A stretch of 8,245 nt of DNA from Paracoccaceae bacterium (GTDB lineage: Bacteria; Pseudomonadota; Alphaproteobacteria; Rhodobacterales; Rhodobacteraceae). The position numbers and the translations under genes were made by a program. Numbering within the stretch: position 1 is the first letter of the stretch; each line of letters begins with the position of its first letter. The notes beneath the pieces are model-generated. The model ran no database searches, was not told the origin of the DNA, and saw only the letters and a program-made list of their open reading frames with translations. Positions 1 to 6,747 of the stretch are shown here, one piece after another. The stretch is taken from assembly GCA_002746395.1 (NCBI GenBank), contig NVXA01000003.1:97246-105490 (forward strand), given 5' to 3'.

Positions 1-2
1 CG

Positions 3-2138
3 CTGGACAGGTTCCTTGATTATAAGGCCCCTGAGGGGGGCGTGTTCGCGGGCGCATTTGTGATGGCTCCGCTTGGGCCACGCCGTGTTTTGGGCGTGGT
101 TTGGGGGGATGGTGCGGGGGATTTTGATATCTCCAAGGTACGCGCGATCGGGCGGGTTCTGGATGTGCCGCCCATGCGCGCCGAAATGGTGGAATTTTTA
201 ACCAAGGCGGCGGAGTACACGTTAACGCCGCTGTCGTTGATGTTGCGATTGGCGACGCGCGCACCGGGGTTAGCGCAACCTGCGAGCATGCGGAAAATAT
301 TGCGCAAAGGCTTGGTTGCCCCGACAAAGATCACGGTGGCGCGGTCGCGGGTGTTAGCGGTGCTGGATGACCACGGCGGGGCAGGGTTTGCCCCCTCCGA
401 ATTATCCGCGTTGGCTGGGGTTTCCAGCAGTGTGATCAAGGGGTTGATCGCGCAAGGGGCGGTTATTGAAGAAGTCGCACCACGGGATTTATCTTATCCT
501 AAGCTGGATGCGGAACATGCGGGCAAAACACTGTCGGCGGATCAGGCAGTAGCGGCGAAAACGCTGCGCGAGGCGGTTCGATCAGGCGCTTATGGCACGA
601 CGTTGCTGAAGGGTGTGACGGGGTCCGGCAAGACGGAAGTCTACCTTGAAGCGGTGGCGGAGGCGTTGAAAACGGGGCGACAAGCTTTGGTGCTGTTGCC
701 CGAAATCGCGCTGACGGTGGAGTTTCTGGACCGTGTCGAAAAACGGTTCGGGCAACGTCCGGCGGAATGGCATTCGGGGGCTTCGCAATCGGAACGCCGG
801 CGGTGCTGGAAAGCGGTTGCCGAGGGGGGCGCGCAACTGGTTGTTGGCGCGCGGTCGTCCCTGTTTTTGCCGTTCCGAGATCTGGGCCTTATCGTTGTGG
901 ATGAAGAACACGACGGGTCTTACAAGCAGGAAGAAGGGGTGTTGTATCATGCGCGTGATATGGCGGTTTTGCGGGCCTCCCTTTGTTCTGCGACGGTGAT
1001 TTTAGCAAGTGCTACGCCTAGTTTGGAAAGCTGGGCGAACGCCGAGGCTGGCAAATATGCGCGGATTGATTTGCATGAGCGTTTCGGCACAGCAGAGCTG
1101 CCGAATATGGACAGCATCGACATGCGAAGCGAAGCGATGGAGGTGAATCGCTGGCTGTCCCCCACGTTGGTCGGCGAGATGAAGGTGCGCCTTGAAGCGG
1201 GGGAGCAAAGCTTGTTGTTCCTGAACCGCCGCGGCTTTGCGCCACTAACCCTGTGTAGGGCGTGCGGTGAACAGATCGGCTGTTCGGATTGCGATGCGCG
1301 GATGGTGGAACACCGGTTCTTGAAACGGTTGGTTTGTCATCAATGTGGGGCCTCCAAGCCCATCCCTGACACGTGTCCGTCTTGTGATGTTGAGGGTAAG
1401 CTGGCCGCGATTGGCCCGGGGGTGGAGCGGTTAGCGGAGGAGGCAACGGAGCTGTTTCCCGATGCGCGGGTCGCGATCCTGTCGTCGGATTTGGCGGAAA
1501 CGGCGCGGGCATTAAAGCAGCGGATTGATGACATTGCGGCAGGCGGGGCGGATATTATTATCGGCACGCAGATTGTCGCCAAGGGGCATAACTTTCCGCA
1601 CCTAACGCTGGTGGGGGTGATTGACGCGGACCTTGGGTTGCAAGGTGGCGACCTTCGCGCCGCCGAGAAAAGCTTTCAACTTATCCGGCAGGTGGCAGGC
1701 CGCGCGGGGCGGGCGGAAAAGCCGGGTACCGCATTGCTGCAAACCCATCAGCCCGAACATCCGGTGATTAAAGCGATCCTGTCGGGCGATGAAGAAGGTT
1801 TCTGGAAAGCCGAGGCAGAGTCCCGCCAGCGTGCAGGTGCGCCGCCCTATGGGCGGATGGCGGGGATTGTGGTTTCAGGGGGAAAGGAGGCGACGGTGTT
1901 TGATTTGGCGCGGTATCTGGCGCGTAATTCCCAAGCGATCCACCAGATTGATGCGCAGCTTTTCGGGCCTGCCGCTGCGCCGGTTTCCAAGATCAGAGGC
2001 AGGTATCGCGTGCGGTTGTTGGTGAAGGCCCCGAAGGGCGCGCCGATGCAAAAGGCGATACGCGCGTGGTTGGCGGGGGTGAAAGTGCCACCAAACATGC
2101 GAATTACCGTCGATATAGACCCGCAGAGTTTTTATTAG
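3..2138 (+). CDS. priA: Primosomal protein N' (PriA), replication-restart 3'-5' DNA helicase, 5'-partial
   Basis: PriA is a cytoplasmic superfamily 2 helicase that recognises stalled forks and reloads the replisome. The reading frame is open from base 3, and the first visible residues (LDRFLDYKAPEG) match the usual PriA N-terminal domain, so the gene begins left of the window with perhaps 15-20 residues missing. The GTG at 42 is not a convincing start. Of 711 visible residues: Walker A GVTGSGKT has its Lys near residue 210, and the Walker B box DEEH lies at 300-303. Eight zinc cysteines come in four C-x2-C pairs (418/421, 427/430, 445/448, 458/461). The late helicase motifs are AKGHNFP (Lys 527) and QVAGRAGR (563-570). 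The C-terminus ends in the normal family manner. All motifs are intact, and 711 residues plus the missing start fits the family's roughly 730. It reads toward hisC with a 57-base gap and no visible terminator. Confidence 0.96.
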   Translation: MDRFLDYKAPEGGVFAGAFVMAPLGPRRVLGVVWGDGAGDFDISKVRAIGRVLDVPPMRAEMVEFLTKAAEYTLTPLSLMLRLATRAPGLAQPASMRKILRKGLVAPTKITVARSRVLAVLDDHGGAGFAPSELSALAGVSSSVIKGLIAQGAVIEEVAPRDLSYPKLDAEHAGKTLSADQAVAAKTLREAVRSGAYGTTLLKGVTGSGKTEVYLEAVAEALKTGRQALVLLPEIALTVEFLDRVEKRFGQRPAEWHSGASQSERRRCWKAVAEGGAQLVVGARSSLFLPFRDLGLIVVDEEHDGSYKQEEGVLYHARDMAVLRASLCSATVILASATPSLESWANAEAGKYARIDLHERFGTAELPNMDSIDMRSEAMEVNRWLSPTLVGEMKVRLEAGEQSLLFLNRRGFAPLTLCRACGEQIGCSDCDARMVEHRFLKRLVCHQCGASKPIPDTCPSCDVEGKLAAIGPGVERLAEEATELFPDARVAILSSDLAETARALKQRIDDIAAGGADIIIGTQIVAKGHNFPHLTLVGVIDADLGLQGGDLRAAEKSFQLIRQVAGRAGRAEKPGTALLQTHQPEHPVIKAILSGDEEGFWKAEAESRQRAGAPPYGRMAGIVVSGGKEATVFDLARYLARNSQAIHQIDAQLFGPAAAPVSKIRGRYRVRLLVKAPKGAPMQKAIRAWLAGVKVPPNMRITVDIDPQSFY

Positions 2139-2195
2139 CGACTGGCAAAGGTTCGTTCCGGCCGATAGAAGGCAATTGAACACGAGGGAAACACA

Positions 2196-3305
2196 ATGAC
2201 TGAACCGCACCCCACAATACGCCCACAGCCCGGCATTCTGGACATCGCGCTTTATGTGGGCGGTGACAGCAAGCTGGCGGGGACGGCCAACAAGGTCACG
2301 AAGCTTAGTTCGAATGAAAATCCATATGGGGCCAGCCCGCTCGCGGTTGAGGCGTATAAGGCGGCCTCCGCTGATTTGGCAGTTTATCCTTCGACGGACC
2401 ACGGCGATTTGCGCGCGGCCATCGGGCAGGTTCACGGGGTTGATCCGGCGCGGGTGATTTGTGGAGCGGGTTCTGACGAAATCATCGCGTTTCTGTGTCA
2501 GGTTTATGCAGGCGTTGGTGACGAGGTTTTGTATACCGAACACGGGTTTGCCATGTACCGGATTTCCGCTTTGGCGGCGGGGGCAACGCCGGTCGAGGTT
2601 CGCGAAGATAACCGCCACACGGATGTGGACGCACTGTTGGCGGCGTGTAATGACAAGACCAAGCTGGTGTTTATAGCCAACCCCAACAACCCGACAGGCA
2701 CGATGATTTCGGGGGACGAGGTCGCGCGTTTGGCTGAAGGTTTGCCAAAACAGGCGATCTTGGTGCTGGACGGGGCTTATGTGGAATACGTTGAAGACGC
2801 GGATTTCGATGCGGGTTTGGCCGTGATCGAGGCGCGGGACAATGTTGTGATGACGCGGACGTTTTCCAAGCTTTACGGTCTTGGCGGATTGCGGATCGGG
2901 TGGGGTTATGGCCCGGCGCATATTATTGATGCGCTTAATCGTGTGCGGGGGCCGTTCAATTTATCGGGCGCGGCACTGGCCACGGCGCAGGCCGCCGTGC
3001 TGGACGAGGTCTATACCGCCAATTGTAAAGCGTTGAACACGCAGTGGCGTGGATGGCTTACGGAAAAGTTGATCGCGCTGGGGCTGGCGGTTGACGAAAG
3101 CCACGGTAATTTCATTTTGGTGCGGTTCGCCACACCCGAGTTGGCTGAGGGTTGCGACGCGGCCTTGCGTGAACGCGGGTTGATTGTGCGTAAAGTTGGT
3201 GGCTATGGTTTCCCTGAAGGGTTACGAATAACCATTGGCGACGAGATCGCGTGTCGCCAAGTGGCGCAGGGCGTAAAAGAATTTCTTGAGGGGCAGGACG
3301 AATGA
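2196..3305 (+). CDS. hisC: Histidinol-phosphate aminotransferase (HisC), possibly also aromatic aminotransferase
   Basis: This is a fold-type I PLP aminotransferase of 369 residues. HisC converts imidazole-acetol phosphate and glutamate to histidinol phosphate and 2-oxoglutarate in histidine synthesis. HisC-type enzymes in other bacteria can also transaminate aromatic 2-oxo acids. Visible motifs are SSNENPYG (38-45), NPNNPTG (162-168), a DGAY segment, and the Schiff-base Lys225 in [16 protein letters not shown]. The ATG at 2196 follows a GAGGG ribosome site at 2184-2188 with normal spacing. The stop overlaps the tyrC start by 4 bases, so the two are probably one transcript with translational coupling. 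That partner suggests a role in tyrosine/phenylalanine transamination as well as histidine synthesis. This is inference, because the sequence alone cannot fix the substrate. Confidence 0.93.
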   Translation: MTEPHPTIRPQPGILDIALYVGGDSKLAGTANKVTKLSSNENPYGASPLAVEAYKAASADLAVYPSTDHGDLRAAIGQVHGVDPARVICGAGSDEIIAFLCQVYAGVGDEVLYTEHGFAMYRISALAAGATPVEVREDNRHTDVDALLAACNDKTKLVFIANPNNPTGTMISGDEVARLAEGLPKQAILVLDGAYVEYVEDADFDAGLAVIEARDNVVMTRTFSKLYGLGGLRIGWGYGPAHIIDALNRVRGPFNLSGAALATAQAAVLDEVYTANCKALNTQWRGWLTEKLIALGLAVDESHGNFILVRFATPELAEGCDAALRERGLIVRKVGGYGFPEGLRITIGDEIACRQVAQGVKEFLEGQDE

Positions 3306-4228
3306 GCCAGCAGTTTGAACATGTTGCACTGATCGGATTGGGGCTGATTGCCTCGTCCATTAGTCATGCGATGCGCCGCGCGGATATGGATACGCGGATC
3401 ACGGGGTATGCGCGTTCATCCACGACCCGCGGAAAAGCGCGAAAGCTGGGGCTTTGTGACAAGGTTTACGATTCCATGGCCGATACGGTTCGCGGGGCTG
3501 ATTTGGTTATTCTGGCCGTGCCTGTGGGGGCGATGGGCGCTGTCGCCAAGGAAATTGCGCCGTTCCTGAAAGAGGGCGCGGTGATTACCGATGTTGGGTC
3601 GGTTAAGCGCGCGGTGATCGAGGCTGTCGGCCCGAAGCTGCCCAAAAATGTGCATTTCGTGCCGGGTCATCCGATTGCCGGAACTGAAAAATCCGGTCCC
3701 GATGCCGGGTTTGCCAGCCTGTTCGATAATCGCTGGTGTTTGCTGACGCCCGAGGGTGACACGGACAAGAACGCCGTGGCGAAGCTACGAGCATTCTGGG
3801 AAGCCTTGGGCGCGAATGTTGACGAGATGGAACCGGACCACCACGATCTGGTGCTGATGGTAACCTCGCACGCGCCGCACTTGATTGCTTACACCATGGT
3901 TGGTGTGGCAGATGATTTGAAACGGGTGACGGATACCGAAGTGATCAACTATTCCGCGGCGGGCTTTCGGGATTTCACCCGAATCGCGGCGTCTGACCCG
4001 ACGATGTGGCGGGATGTGTTCTTGAACAACAAGGATGCCTCGCTAGAAATTCTGGGGCGGTTTACCGAAGAACTATTCGCGCTTCAACGGGCCATTCGCA
4101 CGGGTGACGGGGATTTTCTGTTCGATTATTTCACTCGCACCCGCGCCGTTCGACGTAGCATTATCGAAGCGGGGCAAGATACGGACGAGGCCAACTTTGG
4201 CCGCGGTAGTGCGGAGTCCGACACATGA
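3302..4228 (+). CDS. tyrC: Prephenate/arogenate (cyclohexadienyl) dehydrogenase
   Basis: This 308-residue cytoplasmic enzyme belongs to the TyrA/TyrC family, which oxidatively decarboxylates prephenate (or arogenate) with NAD(P)+ on the way to tyrosine. The N-terminal Rossmann loop is GLGLIASS (12-19). The family signature [11 protein letters not shown] lies at 122-132, where His123 corresponds to the catalytic His of this family. SHAPH lies at 189-193 and GFRDFTR at 221-227, where the Arg is expected to hold the substrate carboxylate. TDVGSVK supplies the conserved Ser. There is no chorismate mutase or ACT domain visible, so it is the short single-function form, as in cyclohexadienyl dehydrogenases. 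The start ATG overlaps the hisC stop (ATGA), with a GAGGGG ribosome site at 3288-3293 inside hisC. Prephenate versus arogenate preference cannot be read from the sequence. Confidence 0.93.
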   Translation: MSQQFEHVALIGLGLIASSISHAMRRADMDTRITGYARSSTTRGKARKLGLCDKVYDSMADTVRGADLVILAVPVGAMGAVAKEIAPFLKEGAVITDVGSVKRAVIEAVGPKLPKNVHFVPGHPIAGTEKSGPDAGFASLFDNRWCLLTPEGDTDKNAVAKLRAFWEALGANVDEMEPDHHDLVLMVTSHAPHLIAYTMVGVADDLKRVTDTEVINYSAAGFRDFTRIAASDPTMWRDVFLNNKDASLEILGRFTEELFALQRAIRTGDGDFLFDYFTRTRAVRRSIIEAGQDTDEANFGRGSAESDT

Positions 4229-4842
4229 CGGCGAAGCTCGTATTTCTGACATTGGTAGTTGTGACCGTGGTGGCAGCTTGCGGGCGCCGCCAGCCTGCGC
4301 CGCCCATTCCTGCAAACTTGGTGCAGCTTTGCGGGGATCCCGGTTTGGCGGGAATTGTCCTGCCTGCGATTGAAATTTCCGGTAATGCCTGTGGTATCCA
4401 ACGCCCCGTCGAGGTGCATTTCGTATCTGGTGTGGCGTTGAGTACAAAAACAGTATTGAACTGCGACACGGCGCGCAGTTTGCGTGAATGGGTGGATGGT
4501 GGCGCGCAGCCGGCGGTACGCTCGTTACGTGCGCGCATCACCAACCTGCAGATTGGTTCTTCCTATGCGTGCCGGACGCGCAACAGCCAACCCGGTGCTA
4601 AGATTTCGGAACACGCCAAGGGAAATGCCATCGATATTGTTGGATTTACATTGGATACCGGCGAACGGGTTTCGGTTTTGGATGGGTGGCGCTCCAAGAA
4701 ATTCGGACCTGCTTTGCGCGCGATGTATTCGGCGGCCTGCGGGACGTTTAGCACGACGCTTGGACCCGACTCCGACCGTTTTCATCAAGATAACATACAT
4801 TTTGACAACGCTAATTATCGCGGTGGGACCTACTGTAGATAG
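4225..4842 (+). CDS. Extensin-like family lipoprotein, putative LAS/M15-type peptidoglycan hydrolase fold
   Basis: This 205-residue protein matches the extensin-like C-terminal family common in alphaproteobacteria. It begins with a hydrophobic leader ending in the lipobox VAAC (16-19), so Cys19 is the probable lipidated residue and the protein should be membrane-anchored and face the periplasm. Several more cysteines could form disulphides. The core SEHAKGNAID (128-137) gives H130-x6-D137, the first metal-binding element of LAS peptidases (M15, MepA, hedgehog). A second element, HQDNIH (187-192), would give His192 as the third ligand. The zinc-peptidase role is inferred from these motifs and is not established for the family. 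The start overlaps the tyrC stop by 4 bases (ATGA), with GGAG at 4213-4216, so it is probably co-transcribed with hisC-tyrC. An Asn stands at 190, where the peptidase pattern has His. Confidence 0.85.
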   Translation: MTAKLVFLTLVVVTVVAACGRRQPAPPIPANLVQLCGDPGLAGIVLPAIEISGNACGIQRPVEVHFVSGVALSTKTVLNCDTARSLREWVDGGAQPAVRSLRARITNLQIGSSYACRTRNSQPGAKISEHAKGNAIDIVGFTLDTGERVSVLDGWRSKKFGPALRAMYSAACGTFSTTLGPDSDRFHQDNIHFDNANYRGGTYCR

Positions 4843-4866
4843 CGGGTGGAATGTTGAATGTTGCAG

Positions 4867-4895
4867 GGCGTTTAGATCAAAACGCCGCTGGTTTT
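4867..4895 (+). terminator. Weak candidate terminator after the hisC-tyrC-extensin run
   Basis: A perfect 7-bp stem (GGCGTTT at 4867-4873 with AAACGCC at 4880-4886) encloses a 6-base loop 25 bases after the extensin-like stop codon. The tail is poor: five bases intervene before a run of only four T. Position favours termination of the upstream operon, but the short, displaced T tract makes this uncertain. Confidence 0.35.
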
Positions 4896-5084
4896 CGACC
4901 TGTGGATTGGCCTGAAAGTCAAAAGTTAACCATTGATATAACTTTACTTGTGAGATTTGTCGGTAATAATGGTAAACAAATTGTAAATATTGCGTGCCGG
5001 AGAAATGTGCCGAGGTTTGGAATAGTGATGATGATTGAAAATAAAAGCATCAAAATTTGGCCATAATAACTGTATATGTTGGTT

Positions 5085-5109
5085 GTGCTGGCAAAGATGA
5101 GTGCTGGCA
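5085..5109. repeat. 9-bp direct repeat GTGCTGGCA x2
   Basis: GTGCTGGCA occurs at 5085-5093 and again at 5101-5109, with start-to-start spacing of 16 bases. The outer flanks also give a short inverted pair (TGTGC at 5084-5088, GCACA at 5107-5111). It sits ten bases before the TTAA-N7-TTAA site in the presumed promoter region of the rhodanese gene, so a regulator-binding role is possible. No known operator is recognised. Confidence 0.5.
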
Positions 5110-5118
5110 CATAACAAG

Positions 5119-5133
5119 TTAATAAACGCTTAA
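5119..5133 (+). promoter_or_regulatory. Candidate CtrA binding site (TTAA-N7-TTAA)
   Basis: TTAA at 5119-5122 and TTAA at 5130-5133 are separated by exactly seven bases (TAAACGC). This is the full-site pattern known for the alphaproteobacterial cell-cycle regulator CtrA. It lies 85 bases upstream of the preferred rhodanese start. If the right half-site occupies the -35 position, as at many CtrA-activated promoters, TAATAA at 5150-5155 would be a -10 element at a spacing of 16. The AT-rich setting raises the odds of a chance match. Confidence 0.4.
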
Positions 5134-5153
5134 ATAGAATAATATAGAATAAT
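5134..5153. repeat. Perfect 10-bp tandem repeat (ATAGAATAAT x2)
   Basis: ATAGAATAAT is repeated exactly, head to tail, directly after the TTAA-N7-TTAA site. The unit is about one helical turn long. Each copy contains TAGAAT, which resembles a -10 hexamer, so the duplication could create alternative promoter elements for the rhodanese gene. Confidence 0.6.
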
Positions 5154-5207
5154 AACGAGGTTACCAAGTAATGAAGACCGCATTAAGAGAATCGCCCGCT
5201 GGACATC

Positions 5208-5213
5208 AAGGAG
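5208..5213 (+). promoter_or_regulatory. Ribosome binding site (AAGGAG) that decides the rhodanese start
   Basis: AAGGAG ends five bases before the ATG at 5219. It is a much better match in sequence and spacing than CGAGG (5156-5160), which lies ten bases before the longer in-frame ATG at 5171. Together with the signal peptide beginning at the second ATG, it supports a start at 5219. Confidence 0.75.
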
Positions 5214-5218
5214 CCAAA

Positions 5219-5863
5219 ATGTCTATTTGGAAAAGACTACTGAGCGCCCTTATTCCCGCCACAATGTTGTTGGCAGGGCCAGTGCAGGCGCAGGATGTCT
5301 GGATTACGCCAGACCTACCGTTTTTCGAATTTGAGGCGGGCGGCGAATTTTATCTGATCGAGCGCGATCAAGATAATGAAGCCGTTATCGTCGATATGTT
5401 TGCCAAGACTTCGCGAGCGTGCCCACCGTTCTGTATCCAGCCAATAATTGTGGCGGATGGTGTCGAAACCGTAGGCGAAGTAGAACTTTTGGATTTCATC
5501 GAAGACTATGTAGAACCGGGCAACGGCTTTCTGGTCGATTCCCGTGTCGAAAATTTCTATTTTGCAGGTACCATTCCGGGTGCTGTGAATATACCGTTCA
5601 ATATGTTTGCACCGTCTTCGGCGAATCCGTTTCTTGATCAACTGTTGATTTTGATGGGCGGTAAGGTTGATGCTGCTGGTAGCTGGAATTTCGATGAAGC
5701 AGCAGAGCTTCTGTTGTTCTGTAACGGCCCATGGTGTGGCCAGTCACCACGTGCAATTAAAAATCTGTTAGCTATTGGTTATCCAGCAGATCGCTTGCAC
5801 TATTATCGCGGTGGGATGCAGGCGTGGACGTCGCTAGGAATGAGCGTGTTGGTGCCGGGGTGA
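5219..5863 (+). CDS. Exported rhodanese-like domain protein
   Basis: This 214-residue protein begins with a clear Sec signal peptide (MSIWKRLL, hydrophobic core, VQA before Gln25), so it should act in the periplasm. An N-terminal part of about 65 mature residues contains RACPPFCIQP with Cys68 and Cys72. It is followed by a rhodanese-like fold: VDSR, then GTIPGAVNIPF, then the active-site loop LLFCNGPWCGQSPRA with Cys168 and Cys173, then YYRGGMQAW. Cys168 stands where rhodaneses carry the persulphide-forming Cys, and the loop is longer than the usual C-x-x-G-x-R form. Sulphur transfer or redox handling in the periplasm is plausible, but the donor and acceptor are unknown. An in-frame ATG at 5171 would add 16 residues ahead of the signal peptide and is less likely. 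GC is low (26 and 27 G/C in two sampled 60-base lines). The LysM gene follows 89 bases later on the same strand. Confidence 0.85.
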   Translation: MSIWKRLLSALIPATMLLAGPVQAQDVWITPDLPFFEFEAGGEFYLIERDQDNEAVIVDMFAKTSRACPPFCIQPIIVADGVETVGEVELLDFIEDYVEPGNGFLVDSRVENFYFAGTIPGAVNIPFNMFAPSSANPFLDQLLILMGGKVDAAGSWNFDEAAELLLFCNGPWCGQSPRAIKNLLAIGYPADRLHYYRGGMQAWTSLGMSVLVPG

Positions 5864-5952
5864 AGGGGACTGCGCAGGCAGGAGGACGCGCCCGTTACAA
5901 GTAAGTACGTTTGGTTCTGATTATTAAACGAAACAGTAATGGTTTTGGGGGT

Positions 5953-6747
5953 ATGATGCAAAAACGGTTGTCAGTGAGCGTGGCGGTAAGCGCCTTTTTA
6001 CTTGCCGGTGCGGTTGCGGCCAGCCCAGTTCCGCCGAGTTACCTTCCTATTGGTTTTGTAGATCACGGAACCCGTATTGCACAGGCAACCGAATTGCCGC
6101 CAATTGCCCCCTCCTCTTTGCGCAGGCTGACGTTTTATTCTGATAAGGCAATGCTGGCACTTTTCGATTTGGTAAACGAAGACCTGGTCGCCGGAGAGGG
6201 TGGCACGATTTCGGTAAAAACTACCGACGCTTTCAGAAGTGCGATTGAACGGTTGATTGGAGCCGGTGATAAGGCTGATTTGAGCGTTGAGCAGACAGCG
6301 ATTTTCTTTGGCCAAGAGGTACTTGTACGTTTTTCGGGGCCAATCCCGCAACTATTGCAAGGCGCTGGTGGGGAAATTGACCCGCGCAGCCTTTTCCTAG
6401 GTATCGCAGATGGAAAAGCTTCGGCCGGAGCGCGGCAAGCAGCAGATTCCGCCTATTTGTTGGCGCTGCAAAGCGAAATTCAATCTATGCAATCGGCACC
6501 TGAGGAACCTGAGAGGATCGCACCAGTAGATGATAACGTTGACCCGGAATTTGCAGCACGTGTTGTTATCATTGACGGCAACAGGACCATAGCTGTCGAA
6601 CAGGGTGATTCACTGGCCGACTATGCGAACGCATTTTATGGTGATACGTTGTTGTACCGAATGATTTATTCGGCCAACCGGGACATCCTGAGTAATCCGA
6701 ACCTTCTGGATATCGGGCAGGTGGTCGTGATACCTTACCTTCAATAA
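5953..6747 (+). CDS. Exported protein with C-terminal LysM domain
   Basis: This 264-residue protein starts with a signal peptide (MMQKRLSV, hydrophobic stretch, AVAA before Ser24), so it is exported. The last 54 residues (about 211-264) form a LysM domain: an opening V-x-x-GDSLADYA, then YGD, YRMIYSANRDIL, NPN, and a closing GQVVVIP. LysM binds the glycan backbone of peptidoglycan. The middle part (about 45-200) is unrecognised. It is rich in Ala/Leu/Glu, with helical-looking stretches and an acidic, Pro-containing linker (APEEPERIAPVDDNVDPEF) before LysM. No enzyme motif is seen. ATG codons at 5953 and 5956 are both possible, each preceded by a poor GGGGG ribosome site. A TTG at 5911 would only add residues before the signal peptide. 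No terminator separates it from the rhodanese gene, so co-transcription is possible. Its 3' end overlaps the opposing DUF2125 gene. Confidence 0.8.
   Translation: MMQKRLSVSVAVSAFLLAGAVAASPVPPSYLPIGFVDHGTRIAQATELPPIAPSSLRRLTFYSDKAMLALFDLVNEDLVAGEGGTISVKTTDAFRSAIERLIGAGDKADLSVEQTAIFFGQEVLVRFSGPIPQLLQGAGGEIDPRSLFLGIADGKASAGARQAADSAYLLALQSEIQSMQSAPEEPERIAPVDDNVDPEFAARVVIIDGNRTIAVEQGDSLADYANAFYGDTLLYRMIYSANRDILSNPNLLDIGQVVVIPYLQ

Larger units (their letters stand above)
4843..5218. other. AT-rich intergenic region with likely regulatory content, no supported gene
   Basis: This 376-base gap is far richer in A+T than its surroundings: the line 4921-4980 holds 16 G/C in 60 bases, against 35-36 in sampled lines of hisC and priA. 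It contains a weak terminator-like hairpin near its left end, a TTAACCAT octamer at 4926-4933, a 9-bp direct repeat, an exact TTAA-N7-TTAA site, a 10-bp tandem repeat, and the ribosome site for the rhodanese gene. Two open frames cross it, 4851-5066 (+) and 4919-5167 (-). Both look like low-complexity chance frames, with no recognisable protein. No RNA gene is evident. Confidence 0.7.

Noticed and set aside
1018..1512. Long minus-strand open frames opposite priA and tyrC
   Set aside because: They are shadows of high-GC codon bias in confidently identified genes, with Pro/Arg-rich low-information translations and no family match.
2153..2160. Two close GTTC units before hisC, considered as an alphaproteobacterial LexA box
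   Set aside because: The SOS box in this group needs GTTC-N7-GTTC. Here the units are directly adjacent (GTTCGTTC).
4851..5066. 71-residue plus-strand open frame after the extensin-like gene
   Set aside because: The composition follows the AT-rich gap, it has no recognisable family, its upstream GGTGGA abuts the ATG directly, and the terminator-like hairpin lies inside it.
4919..5167. 82-residue hydrophobic minus-strand open frame in the AT-rich gap
   Set aside because: The hydrophobicity is what a T-rich strand encodes by chance. The start is TTG with no clear ribosome site, and it runs across the candidate promoter elements.
5880..5885. Strong ribosome-site-like AGGAGG between the rhodanese and LysM genes
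   Set aside because: No ATG, GTG or TTG lies at a usable distance downstream. The nearest in-frame TTG at 5911 is 25 bases away, so it is probably coincidental.
5939..5956. Five-codon mini-frame (ATG at 5939) whose TGA overlaps the LysM ATG at 5953
   Set aside because: It could in principle couple translation, but no ribosome site precedes it and such short frames are common by chance.
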